64,000 nucleotides of DNA, from the NCBI GenBank assembly GCA_001664005.1, contig CP016093.1, positions 1,433,001 through 1,497,000 of the forward strand, in the 5' to 3' direction. The translations under genes and the position numbers were made by a program. The DNA is from Rhizobiales bacterium NRL2 (GTDB lineage: Bacteria; Pseudomonadota; Alphaproteobacteria; Minwuiales; Minwuiaceae). Of the stretch, positions 34,210-43,318 are shown piece by piece. The notes under the pieces were generated by a model, which did no database searches, was not told where the DNA came from, and saw only the letters and a list, made by a program, of their open reading frames with translations. The stretch's first letter is position 1. The number at the start of each line of letters is the position of its first letter.

Positions 34210-34791
34210 ATGGGCTCGCAGCTTGATCTCCTGACGCCGGAAATTGTCTCGCTCCACGACTATTGGCGCTCCAAGGCCGAAGCCGACCGCCCGCCTGCGC
34301 GCCGTGACATCGATCCGATGGAACTGGCGCCGGCGCTGCTTCCCCATATCGGCCTGATCGACGTCGTCCGGGACGGCGGCGCGCTGCGTTTCCGCTACCG
34401 TCTCATCGGAACCGCGATGGTGGATCTGTTCGGCGAGGATTTCACCGGCACGTTCGCCGACGAGAGCAAGACAGGCGCCTATGGCGCCTATCTCCACGAT
34501 CTCTACAGCCAAGCCGTGCTGGGTCCGGCCGCGGTCGCTTCGGTGGCGCGTTTCGGCTTCCGCGGCTCGAACCGGCGCGTCGACCGGTCCTTCCTGAGGA
34601 TGGAGCGGCTGATCCTGCCGCTTTGCGTGGGCGAGGATGTGGGGATGCTGCTGTTCAGCAGCGTCGTCATGCCGGCCGCCCTGGAGGACGGGCGGGGCGC
34701 GCCGGCGTTCCGGCAAGCCAGCCTGCTCGGCTTCGACGAAACCTGCCGCCGTGTCGCGCCGCTCGTGGCCGAAGCAGGACGGGTCGCCTGA
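34210..34791 (+). CDS. PAS-domain (PAS_5) protein
   Basis: 193 residues. The block ARRDIDPMELAPALLPHIGLIDVV...RFRYRLIGTAMVDLFGEDFTG is the PAS_5 pattern common in Rhodospirillales and other Alphaproteobacteria, where the genes are numerous. No output domain, membrane helix or signal peptide is seen; the ligand and partner are unknown. Single gene just upstream of the tRNA (which is on the other strand). Confidence 0.82.
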   Translation: MGSQLDLLTPEIVSLHDYWRSKAEADRPPARRDIDPMELAPALLPHIGLIDVVRDGGALRFRYRLIGTAMVDLFGEDFTGTFADESKTGAYGAYLHDLYSQAVLGPAAVASVARFGFRGSNRRVDRSFLRMERLILPLCVGEDVGMLLFSSVVMPAALEDGRGAPAFRQASLLGFDETCRRVAPLVAEAGRVA

Positions 34792-34821
34792 CGGCGCGAG
34801 GCGATATCGGAAGGATGGAAT

Positions 34822-34896
34822 TGGAGCGGGCGATGAGATTCGAACTCACGACCCCAACCTTGGCAAGGTTGTGCTCTACCCCTGAGCTACGCCCGC
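34822..34896 (-). tRNA. tRNA-Gly (GCC)
   Basis: Read on the minus strand, GCGGGCGTAGCTCAGGGG begins a full cloverleaf. The acceptor GCGGGCG pairs with CGCCCGC, the D-arm contains AGCTCAGGGGTAGAGC, the anticodon arm CAACCTTGCCAAGGTTG exposes GCC, and the T-arm contains GTTCGAATC. CCA is encoded at the 3' end. 75 nt including CCA. Confidence 0.97.
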
Positions 34897-34909
34897 GTGA
34901 GAGGCCGTC

Positions 34910-34938
34910 GAAATAGGATATTTCCGGAAGCCATGCAA
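34910..34938 (-). promoter_or_regulatory. Probable promoter of tRNA-Gly
   Basis: On the minus strand TTGCAT (34938-34933) and TATTTC (34915-34910) are separated by exactly 17 nt and lie 14 nt before the mature tRNA 5' end. Confidence 0.55.
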
Positions 34939-34989
34939 GGCTCTTTTTTGCCCTGCCGGGGATGTCCGGCGGGTGACGCCGCGTCGGCC

Positions 34990-35394
34990 TCAGGCGCCGG
35001 GGTCGCCCGGCCCCCGGCCGGTGGTTGCGACGCCCCGCTCGGCCAGCAGCAGCTTCACCTCGGCGACCACGTCCTTCAGGTGAAAGGGCTTCGACAGAAC
35101 CTTGGCGGCGTGCTTGCCCTGGCGGTGGGACTGCATGGCGACGGCGGCGAAGCCGGTGATGAACATGACCCGGATGCCGGGATCGGCGCGCTCCGCGCGG
35201 CGTGCGAGTTCGATGCCGTCCAGTTCCGGCATGACGATGTCGGCGAGCAGCAGGTCGAACTTGTCGGGGCCCAGGTGCATCAGGGCTTCCATGCCGTCGC
35301 GGACCGAGACGACGTCGTGCCCGTCGCGCCGCAGCGCCCGCGCCAGATAGGGCCGGAGCGAGTTGTCGTCCTCAGCCAGAAGTATCCGCGCCAT
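34990..35394 (-). CDS. cpdR: CpdR-type single-domain response regulator
   Basis: 134 residues, one receiver domain. MARILLAEDDNSLRPYLARAL has the acidic pocket, LLLADIVMPELDGIELARRAE carries the phospho-acceptor Asp (about residue 51), and VMFITGFAAVA and KVLSKPFHLKDVV complete it. The sequence strongly resembles CpdR, the adaptor that in its unphosphorylated form primes ClpXP to degrade cell-cycle proteins. CpdR is phosphorylated through CckA-ChpT, and chpT is in this window at 55711. It is divergent from N-formylglutamate amidohydrolase, a frequent neighbour in Alphaproteobacteria. RBS AAGGGGAAG. Confidence 0.88.
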   Translation of the reverse strand: MARILLAEDDNSLRPYLARALRRDGHDVVSVRDGMEALMHLGPDKFDLLLADIVMPELDGIELARRAERADPGIRVMFITGFAAVAMQSHRQGKHAAKVLSKPFHLKDVVAEVKLLLAERGVATTGRGPGDPGA

Positions 35395-35565
35395 GTGACT
35401 TCCCCTTGGCGTGACCGCGCTCGGCCGCGTGTTTCCCTCGGCCGCAACGATAACGCCGTTCGGTGGTCGAAGGGAACGGTTTGCGAGCCGGCACCCCGCG
35501 TCCTATCATCGAATTGGCCATGATTTCGTTAATGCCGCCGCCGCGCATTCCAGCAACGGATTCCG

Positions 35566-36459
35566 ATGCAGATCGACCCCAGCCATAGCCTGATCGACCC
35601 GCCGGTCGACGTGCGCCTTCCCGACGTCCAGACGATGCCCGTCGTGCTGGCCTCGCCCCATTCGGGATCGACCTATCCGCCGGAGTTCCTGGCCGCCTCG
35701 CGGCTGGACCGCTACGCCATCCGGAAATCGGAAGACAGCTTCGTCGACGAGATCTTCATGCCCGCGGCCGACCGCGGCGCGCCGCTGCTCAGGGCGCTGT
35801 TTCCGCGCGCCTATTGCGACGTCAACCGGGAGCCCTACGAGCTCGATCCGAAGATGTTCTCCGACGCCTTGCCGGCCCATGCCAACACCAGTTCGCTGCG
35901 GGTCGCGGGCGGACTCGGAACCATCGCCCGCGTGGTCTCCAGCGGCGAGGACATCTACCATTCGAAGCTGAGCTACGCGGAGGCGGAGCGGCGGATCCGG
36001 CGCTATTACCGGCCCTATCACGACGCGCTGTCGACCATGGTGCAGGACACCTTCGCCAGCTTCGGCGTCTGCATCATCATTGATTGCCATTCCATGCCGT
36101 CCCAGGCGCTGCCCACGGAGCGCCGGCGCGCCGGCGAGCGCCCCGACATCGTGCTCGGCGACCGTTTCGGCACCTCCTGCGCCCGGGGTCTGAGCGACCT
36201 GGCGCACGAGTTCCTTTCGGCCCGCGGCTATGCGGTCAGCCGCAACGCGCCCTATGCGGGCGGTTTCTGCACCACCCATTACGGCCGGCCCGCCGCAGGG
36301 CTGCACGCGCTGCAGATCGAGATCAACCGCGCGATCTACATGGATGAATCGCGCTACCGGCGATTGCCGCGGATGACGCGGTTGGCGGGGGACCTGGCCG
36401 ACATGGTCGAGACGCTCGGCCGGATCGAGAGCTGGAGCATGCGTTCGGCGGCGGAGTAG
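35566..36459 (+). CDS. N-formylglutamate amidohydrolase family protein
   Basis: 297 residues. Conserved elements are PVVLASPHSGSTYPPEF, AIRKSEDSFVDEIF, FPRAYCDVNREPYELDP and CIIIDCHSMPS, the last being the metal- and catalysis-related His/Asp region, plus LQIEINRAIYMDE. The enzyme class releases formate from N-formylglutamate in histidine breakdown (HutG-type), but no hut genes are nearby. In this position next to cpdR the true substrate may differ. The stop is 104 bp before the sRNA terminator on the other strand. Confidence 0.88.
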   Translation: MQIDPSHSLIDPPVDVRLPDVQTMPVVLASPHSGSTYPPEFLAASRLDRYAIRKSEDSFVDEIFMPAADRGAPLLRALFPRAYCDVNREPYELDPKMFSDALPAHANTSSLRVAGGLGTIARVVSSGEDIYHSKLSYAEAERRIRRYYRPYHDALSTMVQDTFASFGVCIIIDCHSMPSQALPTERRRAGERPDIVLGDRFGTSCARGLSDLAHEFLSARGYAVSRNAPYAGGFCTTHYGRPAAGLHALQIEINRAIYMDESRYRRLPRMTRLAGDLADMVETLGRIESWSMRSAAE

Positions 36460-36563
36460 CCCCTCGGGGCGCCGCCGGTTCCCGAGTCCCGTTCGCGAAC
36501 AGCCGCCGGTCGCGGCTTGCGCAACGCAGCATAGTTCGGGGGCGACACACCGGTCGAGGGCAG

Positions 36564-36595
36564 AAAAAAGGGCCGTTCCCGTGAGGGAACGGCCC
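36564..36595 (-). terminator. Rho-independent terminator of the candidate sRNA
   Basis: On the minus strand GGGCCGTTCCC, loop TCAC, GGGAACGGCCC, then TTTTTT. The 11-bp stem is perfect and the U-tract follows directly. The orientation fits only a minus-strand transcript; the plus-strand gene at 35566 would read the A-run first. Confidence 0.9.
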
Positions 36596-36659
36596 AAGTC
36601 TAGGGAGGAAACGCCCGAAAATCGGGCTGCGATAGCCACCAATCAAGCGACTACCACGG
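36564..36659 (-). ncRNA. Candidate small RNA with anti-Shine-Dalgarno motif
   Basis: The minus strand of the 376-bp gap (36460-36835) reads as a complete sRNA of about 96 nt. After a promoter at 36694-36665 comes a short 5' part, a hairpin GCCCGA-TTT-TCGGGC (36627-36613), an unpaired GTTTCCTCCCTAGACTT with CCTCCC at 36608-36603, and an 11-bp terminator stem with six T. There is no ORF with an RBS. An exposed CCUCCC is typical of sRNAs that block ribosome binding sites, for example alphaproteobacterial alpha-r14 and cuckoo-type RNAs; I cannot assign it to one of these families. The rest of this gap (36460-36560 and 36700-36835) shows nothing else convincing. Confidence 0.7.
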
Positions 36660-36664
36660 TCGAA

Positions 36665-36694
36665 AGTTTATCTCGCATCTGCGAGATTGCGCAA
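36665..36694 (-). promoter_or_regulatory. sRNA promoter with palindrome filling the -35/-10 spacer
   Basis: On the minus strand TTGCGC (36694-36689) and TAAACT (36670-36665) are 18 nt apart. The spacer contains TCTCGCAGATGCGAGA (36686-36671), two 7-bp inverted arms around GA. A dimeric repressor bound there would block RNA polymerase. The predicted start is near 36659. Confidence 0.6.
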
Positions 36695-36835
36695 GAAGAA
36701 TCGTGCTGCAGCGCGAAAAACACGTCCCGGATTCGAAAGGACGCCGCGTCACGCTGCACCGCCGCAATGCAGCGCCCCTGACTGGCCCGGGCCTTGCTTG
36801 AGGCATGGCAGTTCGTCTGTATCCGGAGTTCCCTC

Positions 36836-37528
36836 ATGCACCTGTTGCGTACCGTCATGACCCTCTTCTGCCTGGCCGCGCCGGCTGCCGCCGCGGCGCT
36901 TGGCGATCCCGCGGACGGCGCGCGCGCCGGGATCTGCCGCGATGCGGCGCTGCTGGCCGAGAAACGCCACAACATCCCCGCCGGTCTGCTGGCGGCGATC
37001 GCGGTCGTGGAATCGGGGCGGACGCTGCCGGACGGGGCAGAAAAGACTGCCTGGCCGTGGACAATTAATGCCGAGGGGACGGGCCACTGGTTCGAGACCC
37101 GCGAAGAGGCCATGGCCAAGGTCGAGCGTCTGAAGTCGGAGGGGGTCAGAAGCATCGACATCGGCTGCATGCAGGTGAACCAGAAGTATCACCCGGACGC
37201 GTTCGGGGATCTGCGGCAGGCCTTCACGCCGATCGTGAACGCGGACTACGCCGCACGGTTCCTCAAGGAGTTGTTCGAGGAGACGCGTTCATGGTCACGG
37301 GCCGTCTCCTTCTATCACAGCCGCACGCCCGAACGCGCCCTGCGCTACCGCAAGCTGGTGATGGACGCCTGGAACACCGAGCGGGTGCACGCCCTTGACG
37401 CCGGCCGCGCCGACGTGCTCGCGCGCACCGGCCGCAACCGGGCCGCCGCAAGCGGATTGCGCATCCGCCGCGGCTCGACGGTCTATTTCCGTTCGGGCGG
37501 CAATACGGTGCGCGTCCGCCGATACTGA
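36836..37528 (+). CDS. Lytic transglycosylase (SLT domain)
   Basis: 230 residues. The start at 36836 gives a signal peptide (MHLLRTVMTLFCLAAPAAAAA). The SLT-like fold shows GLLAAIAVVESGRT with the catalytic Glu in VVES, WTINAEG, DIGCMQVNQKYHP (the usual G-xMQ) and RAVSFYHSRTPERALRY. It cuts peptidoglycan glycan strands with anhydro-muramyl formation, in the periplasm. The C-terminal 40 residues are basic. Its stop is 16 bp from the stop of secA. Confidence 0.9.
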   Translation: MHLLRTVMTLFCLAAPAAAAALGDPADGARAGICRDAALLAEKRHNIPAGLLAAIAVVESGRTLPDGAEKTAWPWTINAEGTGHWFETREEAMAKVERLKSEGVRSIDIGCMQVNQKYHPDAFGDLRQAFTPIVNADYAARFLKELFEETRSWSRAVSFYHSRTPERALRYRKLVMDAWNTERVHALDAGRADVLARTGRNRAAASGLRIRRGSTVYFRSGGNTVRVRRY

Positions 37529-37544
37529 CGGGACGGCGGGCGGC

Positions 37545-40268
37545 TCAGGCCGCGCCGTGGCAGTGCTTGTACTTCTTGCCCGAACCGCACGGGCAGGGGG
37601 CATTGCGGCGGACGCGACCCCAGCTTGAAGGATCGTCGGGGTTGGCGGCTTCGGCCTTTCGCCGCACCACGGTCTGGGTGTCGCCCTGCTCCGCGGCGGC
37701 AGCGTCATCGACGCCGCCGGCTTCCGGATGGACGGCCACCAGTTCGTCCTGCGAAGGCCCGCGCGGCTGCGGCACGGCCTGTTCCGGCTCGTCCATCCTG
37801 AGTTCGAGGTTGGACAGGGCGCCCGTCACGGTCTCGCGCATGCGGTTCAGCATGCCCTCGAACAACTCGAACGCCTCGGCCTTGTACTCGTTCAGCGGAT
37901 CACGCTGGGCGTAGGCGCGAAGGCCGACCGCCTGGCGCAGGAAGTCGAGCTGCTGCAGGTGTTCCTTCCACGTCTGGTCGAGAATCTGCAGCAGCAGGCT
38001 TTTCTCGACCATGCGCATGATCGCCGGCGTATAGCGCGCGGCCTTCTCCGCCATGTGGCGGTCGACGGCGTTGTTCACCCGATCGACGATTTCCTCGTCG
38101 GCGATGCCTTCCTCGCCGGCCCAGTCGCCGATCGGCAGGTCCAGGCCGAAGATGCGCCGGATCTCCTCCTCCAGCCCCTGCGTGTCCCACTGCTCGGGAT
38201 AGGCGTTGGGCGGGATATGCCGGGCGACGACGCTGTCCACGGTCTCGCGCCGCATGTCGACGACCGTCTCCGAGACGTCCTCGGCATCCATGAGTTCCAG
38301 GCGCTGTTCGTAGATGACCTTGCGCTGGTCGTTCATCACGTCGTCGAACTTCAGCAGGTTCTTGCGGATGTCGTAGTTGCGCGCCTCGACCTTCTGCTGC
38401 GCCTTCTCCAGCGCCTTGTTGATCCAGGGATGGACGATGGCCTCGCCCTCCTTCAGGCCCAGACGCCGCAGCATGGTGTCCATGCGCTCCGAGCCGAAGA
38501 TGCGCATCAGGTCGTCTTCCAGGCTGAGGAAGAAGCGCGATGCGCCCGGGTCGCCCTGACGGCCAGAACGGCCGCGGAGCTGGTTGTCGATGCGCCGGCT
38601 CTCGTGGCGTTCGGTGCCGACCACGAACAGCCCGCCCGCCTCGATGACCTTGCGGCGGTCTTCCTCGACCTCGCGGCGGATCTTCTCCTCCAGTTCCGGA
38701 CGCTTGCTTTCGTCCTTCACGTCCTCGAGTTCGTTGGCCAGCCGCATGTCCAGATTGCCGCCCAGCTGGATGTCGGTGCCGCGTCCGGCCATGTTGGTGG
38801 CGATGGTGACGGCTTCCGATCGGCCCGCCAGCGCAATGATCTGCGCCTCCTGTTCGTGATGGCGCGCGTTCAGGACGTTGTGCTTGATCTTGCGCTGTTT
38901 CAGCAGCTCCGACAGCGTCTCCGACTTCTCGATGGATACCGTGCCGACCAGCACCGGCTGGCCGCGCTTCTGGCAGTCGTCGATCAGATCGATGATCGCG
39001 TGGTATTTCTCCTGGGCGCTGCGGTAGACCTCGTCGTCCTGATCGTCGCGGGCGACGGGGACGTTGGTCGGGATCTCGACCACGGGCAGCTTGTAGATCT
39101 GCTCGAACTCGTCCGCCTCGGTCGATGCCGTGCCGGTCATGCCGGCCAGCTTGTCGTAGCTGCGGAAGTAGTTCTGGAAGGTGATCGACGCCAGCGTCTG
39201 GTTTTCCGGCTGGATGGTGACCTGTTCCTTCGCCTCCAGCGCCTGGTGCAGGCCCTCCGAGTAGCGGCGGCCCTCCATCATGCGGCCGGTGAACTCGTCG
39301 ATGATGACCACCCTGTCGTCGCGCACGATGTAGTCCGTGTCCCGGCTGAACAGCTTGTGCGCCCTCAGCGCCTGGTTGACATGGTGGACGACGGTGACGT
39401 TCTCCATGTCGTAGAGGCTGGGGCTGTGCAGCATCTCCAGCTCCGCCAGCCGGCTCTCCATGAACTCCTGGCCTTCCTCGGTCAGGGTGGCGGCGCGGGC
39501 CTTCTCGTCGACCTCGAAATGCTCGTCGGACAGTTCGAGGATCAGCGGATCGATGGTCTTGTAGAGCGTCGACGAGCCCTCGGCCGGGCCGGAGATGATC
39601 AGCGGCGTCCGGGCCTCGTCGACCAGGATCGAATCGACCTCGTCGACGATGGCGAAGTGGTGGCCGCGCTGCACCATCTCGCCGCGGCTGAACTTCATGT
39701 TGTCGCGCAGATAGTCGAAGCCGAGCTCGTTGTTCGTGGCGTAGGTGACGTCGGCGGCGTAGGCCTGGCGGCGTTCGGCGTCATTCAGGCCGTTGACGAT
39801 GCAGCCGACCGTCAGGCCCAGGAAGCCATAGATCTCGCCCATCCATTCGCTGTCGCGGCGGGCCAGGTAGTCGTTGACGGTGACCACATGGACGCCCTTG
39901 CCCGTGAGGGCGTTGAGCACCACGGGCAGTGTCGCCACCAGCGTCTTGCCCTCGCCCGTCTTCATCTCGGCGATCCGGCCTTCGTGCATGGCCATGCCGC
40001 CGACGATCTGTACGTCGAAGTGGCGCTGCCCCAGGGTGCGTTTCGCCGCCTCGCGGACAATGGCGAAGGTCTCGGGCAACAGGTCGTCCAGGGCGCGGCC
40101 GCCGGCCACCTCCGTCTTCATCTCCTGAATGCGCTGGCGCAGTTCCTCGTCGGATTTCGCCTCGATTTCGGGTTCCAGCGCGGAGATCGGCTCCACGCGC
40201 TTGAGATAGGTCTTGATGATACGGTCGTTGGGCGTACCGAAGATTTTCCGGGCGATGGCGCCGAGCAT
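37545..40268 (-). CDS. secA: Preprotein translocase ATPase SecA
   Basis: 907 residues. The start [16 protein letters not shown] at 40268 is the normal SecA N-terminus; the frame is open for another 51 codons upstream but not conserved. Walker A is MKTGEGKT, Walker B is [12 protein letters not shown]2 includes [14 protein letters not shown] and [11 protein letters not shown]. The C-terminal zinc-binding tail [17 protein letters not shown] (CxCx8CH) binds SecB or ribosomes. It drives post-translational export through SecYEG. Divergent from the exported parvulin gene across 207 bp. Confidence 0.98.
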   Translation of the reverse strand: MLGAIARKIFGTPNDRIIKTYLKRVEPISALEPEIEAKSDEELRQRIQEMKTEVAGGRALDDLLPETFAIVREAAKRTLGQRHFDVQIVGGMAMHEGRIAEMKTGEGKTLVATLPVVLNALTGKGVHVVTVNDYLARRDSEWMGEIYGFLGLTVGCIVNGLNDAERRQAYAADVTYATNNELGFDYLRDNMKFSRGEMVQRGHHFAIVDEVDSILVDEARTPLIISGPAEGSSTLYKTIDPLILELSDEHFEVDEKARAATLTEEGQEFMESRLAELEMLHSPSLYDMENVTVVHHVNQALRAHKLFSRDTDYIVRDDRVVIIDEFTGRMMEGRRYSEGLHQALEAKEQVTIQPENQTLASITFQNYFRSYDKLAGMTGTASTEADEFEQIYKLPVVEIPTNVPVARDDQDDEVYRSAQEKYHAIIDLIDDCQKRGQPVLVGTVSIEKSETLSELLKQRKIKHNVLNARHHEQEAQIIALAGRSEAVTIATNMAGRGTDIQLGGNLDMRLANELEDVKDESKRPELEEKIRREVEEDRRKVIEAGGLFVVGTERHESRRIDNQLRGRSGRQGDPGASRFFLSLEDDLMRIFGSERMDTMLRRLGLKEGEAIVHPWINKALEKAQQKVEARNYDIRKNLLKFDDVMNDQRKVIYEQRLELMDAEDVSETVVDMRRETVDSVVARHIPPNAYPEQWDTQGLEEEIRRIFGLDLPIGDWAGEEGIADEEIVDRVNNAVDRHMAEKAARYTPAIMRMVEKSLLLQILDQTWKEHLQQLDFLRQAVGLRAYAQRDPLNEYKAEAFELFEGMLNRMRETVTGALSNLELRMDEPEQAVPQPRGPSQDELVAVHPEAGGVDDAAAAEQGDTQTVVRRKAEAANPDDPSSWGRVRRNAPCPCGSGKKYKHCHGAA

Positions 40269-40475
40269 GAAATGTATCCCTGAATGCCGGCCCTCCGGAG
40301 GGCGTGAATCAACGTGAAATGCCGGGCGGAGGCCGGGAGAACTGCGTGTGCGTGACATAGGCGGGCCCGGAACGCCTGTCAACGCGACGCCGGGGCCGAG
40401 CCCGCGGTTGTGACGCGGCACATGAAGCTATATGTGTGGCGGCGACCCTATCGTTTCCGGAAACAGGATCCCGAC

Positions 40476-41390
40476 ATGCTCAAGTCCCGCGTTCTGGGCG
40501 CCGCGACGGCGCTTGCCATCGGTCTGGCGGCGGCGTCGGCCGTGGCGCAGCAGACCCAGCAGGCCGCGCCCGCCATGCCCGCCGAGGAGAACCCGGTGGT
40601 GGCCCGCGTCGGCGGCCAGGAACTGCGCTTCGACGAGGTCATGGCGCTGATGCAGGATCTGCCGCAGCAATACCGGCAGGTGCCGATCAACGTGCTCTAT
40701 CCGATGCTGGTCCGCCGCGCGGTGAACAACCGCCTGCTGCTGGAGGCGGCGAAGGAGACGGATGTCGCCGAGAGCGAGGATCTGAAGGCGGAGGTGGAGG
40801 CCTTCCGTCGCTCGCGCATCCTCGAATACTTCCTGCTCGACAGGATCGAGGCGGAGATCGACGAGGCGGCGCTGCAGGCGCGCTACGAGGAGTACGTCAA
40901 GACCGCGGATCCCGAACCGGCCGTCCACGCCCGCCACATCCTGCTGAAGACCGAGGATGAAGCCCGTGCGGTCATGAAGGAACTGGAAGGGGGCGCCGAC
41001 TTCGCCGAACTGGCGATGCAGAAATCGACCGGGCCCAGCGGTCCGCAGGGCGGCGATCTCGGCTTCTTCCAGAAGGGCCAGATGGTGCCGGAGTTCGAGG
41101 CCGCGGCCTTCGCGATGGAGCCGGGCGAAGTCTCGGAATCCCCCGTCAAGACCCAGTTCGGCTGGCACGTCATCAAGGTTGAGGACCGCCGCGAGCATCC
41201 GACCTTCGAGGAGAAGAAGGAAGAGCTCCGCCAGGAGATGAGCGGCGAGGTCATCCGGGACCTGATCGCCGAACTGCGCGACGACGCCGAGATCGAGGAG
41301 TTCCAGATCGACGGCTCGCCGCTGCCGCCGCCTGGCGAGGCCCAGGGCGGCCAGCCGCAGCCCGTCCAGGAAGAGCCCAAGGCCGAATAG
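40476..41390 (+). CDS. Exported parvulin-type peptidylprolyl isomerase
   Basis: 304 residues. The start at 40476 gives a signal peptide (MLKSRVLGAATALAIGLAAASAVAQ). An N-terminal SurA/PrsA-like helical part (60-145) is followed by one PpiC/rotamase domain (about 150-240: VHARHILLKTEDEARAVMKELEGGADFAELA, GGDLGFFQKGQMVPEFEAAAF, TQFGWHVIKVED). The C-terminal tail is Pro/Gln-rich. It folds outer-membrane or secreted proteins in the periplasm. The secA/parvulin divergent pair is a common alphaproteobacterial arrangement. Confidence 0.92.
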   Translation: MLKSRVLGAATALAIGLAAASAVAQQTQQAAPAMPAEENPVVARVGGQELRFDEVMALMQDLPQQYRQVPINVLYPMLVRRAVNNRLLLEAAKETDVAESEDLKAEVEAFRRSRILEYFLLDRIEAEIDEAALQARYEEYVKTADPEPAVHARHILLKTEDEARAVMKELEGGADFAELAMQKSTGPSGPQGGDLGFFQKGQMVPEFEAAAFAMEPGEVSESPVKTQFGWHVIKVEDRREHPTFEEKKEELRQEMSGEVIRDLIAELRDDAEIEEFQIDGSPLPPPGEAQGGQPQPVQEEPKAE

Positions 41391-41423
41391 GCGCGGACAC
41401 CACAAGGGAGCGCGCCCCGCGCC

Positions 41424-42227
41424 ATGTACGCGATCCCCTTTCCGGTCATCGATCCCGTCGCCGTCGATCTCGGACCGCTGGTGATCCGCTGGTATGCGCT
41501 GGCCTATATCGCCGGGCTGGTGATCGGCTGGCGCTACGCCATGCGTCTGGGCGAGCGGCCGGACACGCCGGTGCGCCGGGAGCACCCGGACATGTTCCTG
41601 GTCTGGGCCACGATCGGCATCATTGCCGGCGGCCGGCTCGGTTATGTGCTGTTCTACGCGCCGGAATACTACTTCGCCCATCCCGGCGAGATCGCCGCCG
41701 TCTGGCAGGGCGGCATGTCGTTCCACGGCGGCCTGCTGGGGGTTGTCGCCGCCGGCCTGCTGTTCTGCCGGGTCAAGAAGATTCCGGCGCTCGCCTTCGG
41801 TGACATATTGTCGACCGTCGCGCCCATCGGACTGTTCTTCGGGCGCATCGCCAACTTCGTGAACGGCGAGCTCTGGGGGCGGCCCACCGACGCGCCCTGG
41901 GGGATGATCTTTCCCCGCGCCGACGACCAGCCGCGCCATCCCAGCCAGCTCTACGAGGCGTTTCTGGAGGGCTTGCTGCTGTTCGCATTGGTCAATCTGC
42001 TGGTCTGGCGCTTCGGCGCCTATCGCCGTCCGGGGCTGGTGATGGGCGTCTTCATTGCCGGCTATGGCGCCGCGCGTTTCATTGTCGAGTTCTTCCGCCA
42101 GTGGGACGAAGGCGTGGAGCCTCTGTTCGGCTGGCTTTCGAGAGGTCAGCAGCTCTCGATCCCAATGATCGCGATCGGCCTCTACTTCGTCGTGCGCGCG
42201 CTCCGCCGCCCGCAGCAATCGGCATGA
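41424..42227 (+). CDS. lgt: Phosphatidylglycerol--prolipoprotein diacylglyceryl transferase
   Basis: 267 residues, about seven membrane helices. The Lgt signature is GRIANFVNGELWGRPTD, and HPSQLYEAFLEG and GGMSFHGGLLG carry catalytic or substrate-contact residues (Arg, Glu, His). It attaches diacylglycerol to the lipobox Cys of prolipoproteins in the inner membrane. The stop overlaps the next start (ATGA, 4 bp). A predicted lipoprotein is encoded downstream at 45344. Confidence 0.96.
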   Translation: MYAIPFPVIDPVAVDLGPLVIRWYALAYIAGLVIGWRYAMRLGERPDTPVRREHPDMFLVWATIGIIAGGRLGYVLFYAPEYYFAHPGEIAAVWQGGMSFHGGLLGVVAAGLLFCRVKKIPALAFGDILSTVAPIGLFFGRIANFVNGELWGRPTDAPWGMIFPRADDQPRHPSQLYEAFLEGLLLFALVNLLVWRFGAYRRPGLVMGVFIAGYGAARFIVEFFRQWDEGVEPLFGWLSRGQQLSIPMIAIGLYFVVRALRRPQQSA

Positions 42228-43318
42228 ACGGGCTGGAGGAGCGGATCCGCGCCGAGATCGAGCGCGACGGGCCGATGCCGCTGGACCGTTACATGGCGCT
42301 GGCGCTGACCGATCCCGGGCACGGCTATTACATGGGTCGCGACCCCCTGGGGGCCGGCGGCGATTTCATCACCGCGCCGGAGATCTCGCAGATGTTCGGC
42401 GAGCTTCTCGGCCTGTGGCTGGCCGATTGCTGGCAGCGCGCCGGCGAGCCGCGGAACGCCATCCTGGCGGAGCTGGGACCGGGACGGGGGACACTGATGG
42501 CGGACGCGCTTCGCGCCATCGGCCGCGCCGCGCCGGCAATGCTGGAGCACGCGGCGCTCTGGCTCGTGGAAGCCAGCCCGGCGCTCAAGGCCATGCAGCG
42601 TGATCGCCTCGATGGGGCAGGAGCCCGCTGGGCGGGGACGGTCGAGGACCTCCCCGACGGCCCCCTGTTCCTGATCGCAAACGAGTTTTTCGATGCCCTG
42701 CCGGTCCGGCAGGTCGCGCGCCGCGGCGAGGGCCTGGCGGAGCGCGCGGTCGGCCTGACCGGTGGCGAGCTTGCCTTCGTCGATGCGCCGCTGGCCCGCC
42801 CGCTGCCCTATGACACGCCGGAACTTGCTGACGGTGAGGTCTTCGAGCTGTGCGAGGCGGGCCAGGAGACCGCAGCCCTGATCGGCCGGCGGATCGCCGG
42901 CCAGGGCGGTGCGGCGCTGATCGTCGATTATGGCCACGGTGTCAGCGCGCCGGGCGACACGGTGCAGGCGATGCGGAACCATGCCTTCCACCCGGTGCTG
43001 AGCGAGCCCGGCAGCGCCGATCTGACCGCCCATGTCGACTTCGCCGTTCTGGCGCGCGCGGCCGCCGGCGAAGGCGCCGCGGTCCACGGACCGATCGGCC
43101 AGCGCCAGCTGCTGCTGCGTCTCGGCATCGAGGCCCGGCTGGGCCAGCTCATGAAGAACGCCGACAAGGCCACCGCCGGCGGGCTCGCGGCCGGATTCCG
43201 GCGGTTGACCGATCCGGAGTTCATGGGTCACCTGTTCAAGGCGCTGGCGATCTCGCCCGCCGACCAGCCGACGCCCGCAGGATTTGCCGATGAAGACGCT
43301 TACAGCCGCAACGCTTGA
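42224..43318 (+). CDS. SAM-dependent methyltransferase, MidA/NDUFAF7 family
   Basis: 364 residues. The N-terminal block PLDRYMALALTDPGHGYYMGRDPLGAGGDFITAPEISQMFGEL is diagnostic; AELGPGRGTLMADALRAI is the SAM-binding motif I, and LIANEFFDALPVRQ follows. The mitochondrial homologue NDUFAF7 methylates an arginine of complex I subunit NDUFS2; the bacterial target is unproven. The start overlaps the lgt stop by 4 bp and the gene overlaps pgeF by 29 bp, so lgt-midA-pgeF is one operon. Confidence 0.92.
   Translation: MNGLEERIRAEIERDGPMPLDRYMALALTDPGHGYYMGRDPLGAGGDFITAPEISQMFGELLGLWLADCWQRAGEPRNAILAELGPGRGTLMADALRAIGRAAPAMLEHAALWLVEASPALKAMQRDRLDGAGARWAGTVEDLPDGPLFLIANEFFDALPVRQVARRGEGLAERAVGLTGGELAFVDAPLARPLPYDTPELADGEVFELCEAGQETAALIGRRIAGQGGAALIVDYGHGVSAPGDTVQAMRNHAFHPVLSEPGSADLTAHVDFAVLARAAAGEGAAVHGPIGQRQLLLRLGIEARLGQLMKNADKATAGGLAAGFRRLTDPEFMGHLFKALAISPADQPTPAGFADEDAYSRNA

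Noticed and set aside
34623-34916. Plus-strand ORF containing RFELTTPTLARLCSTPE
   Set aside because: This is the well-known false translation of the antisense of a tRNA gene (tRNA-Gly here).
36643-37170. Minus-strand 175-codon ORF
   Set aside because: Antisense to the lytic transglycosylase and running into the sRNA promoter; no RBS or family.
37728-40283. 851-codon plus-strand ORF over secA
   Set aside because: Antisense shadow of SecA; no RBS or domain pattern.
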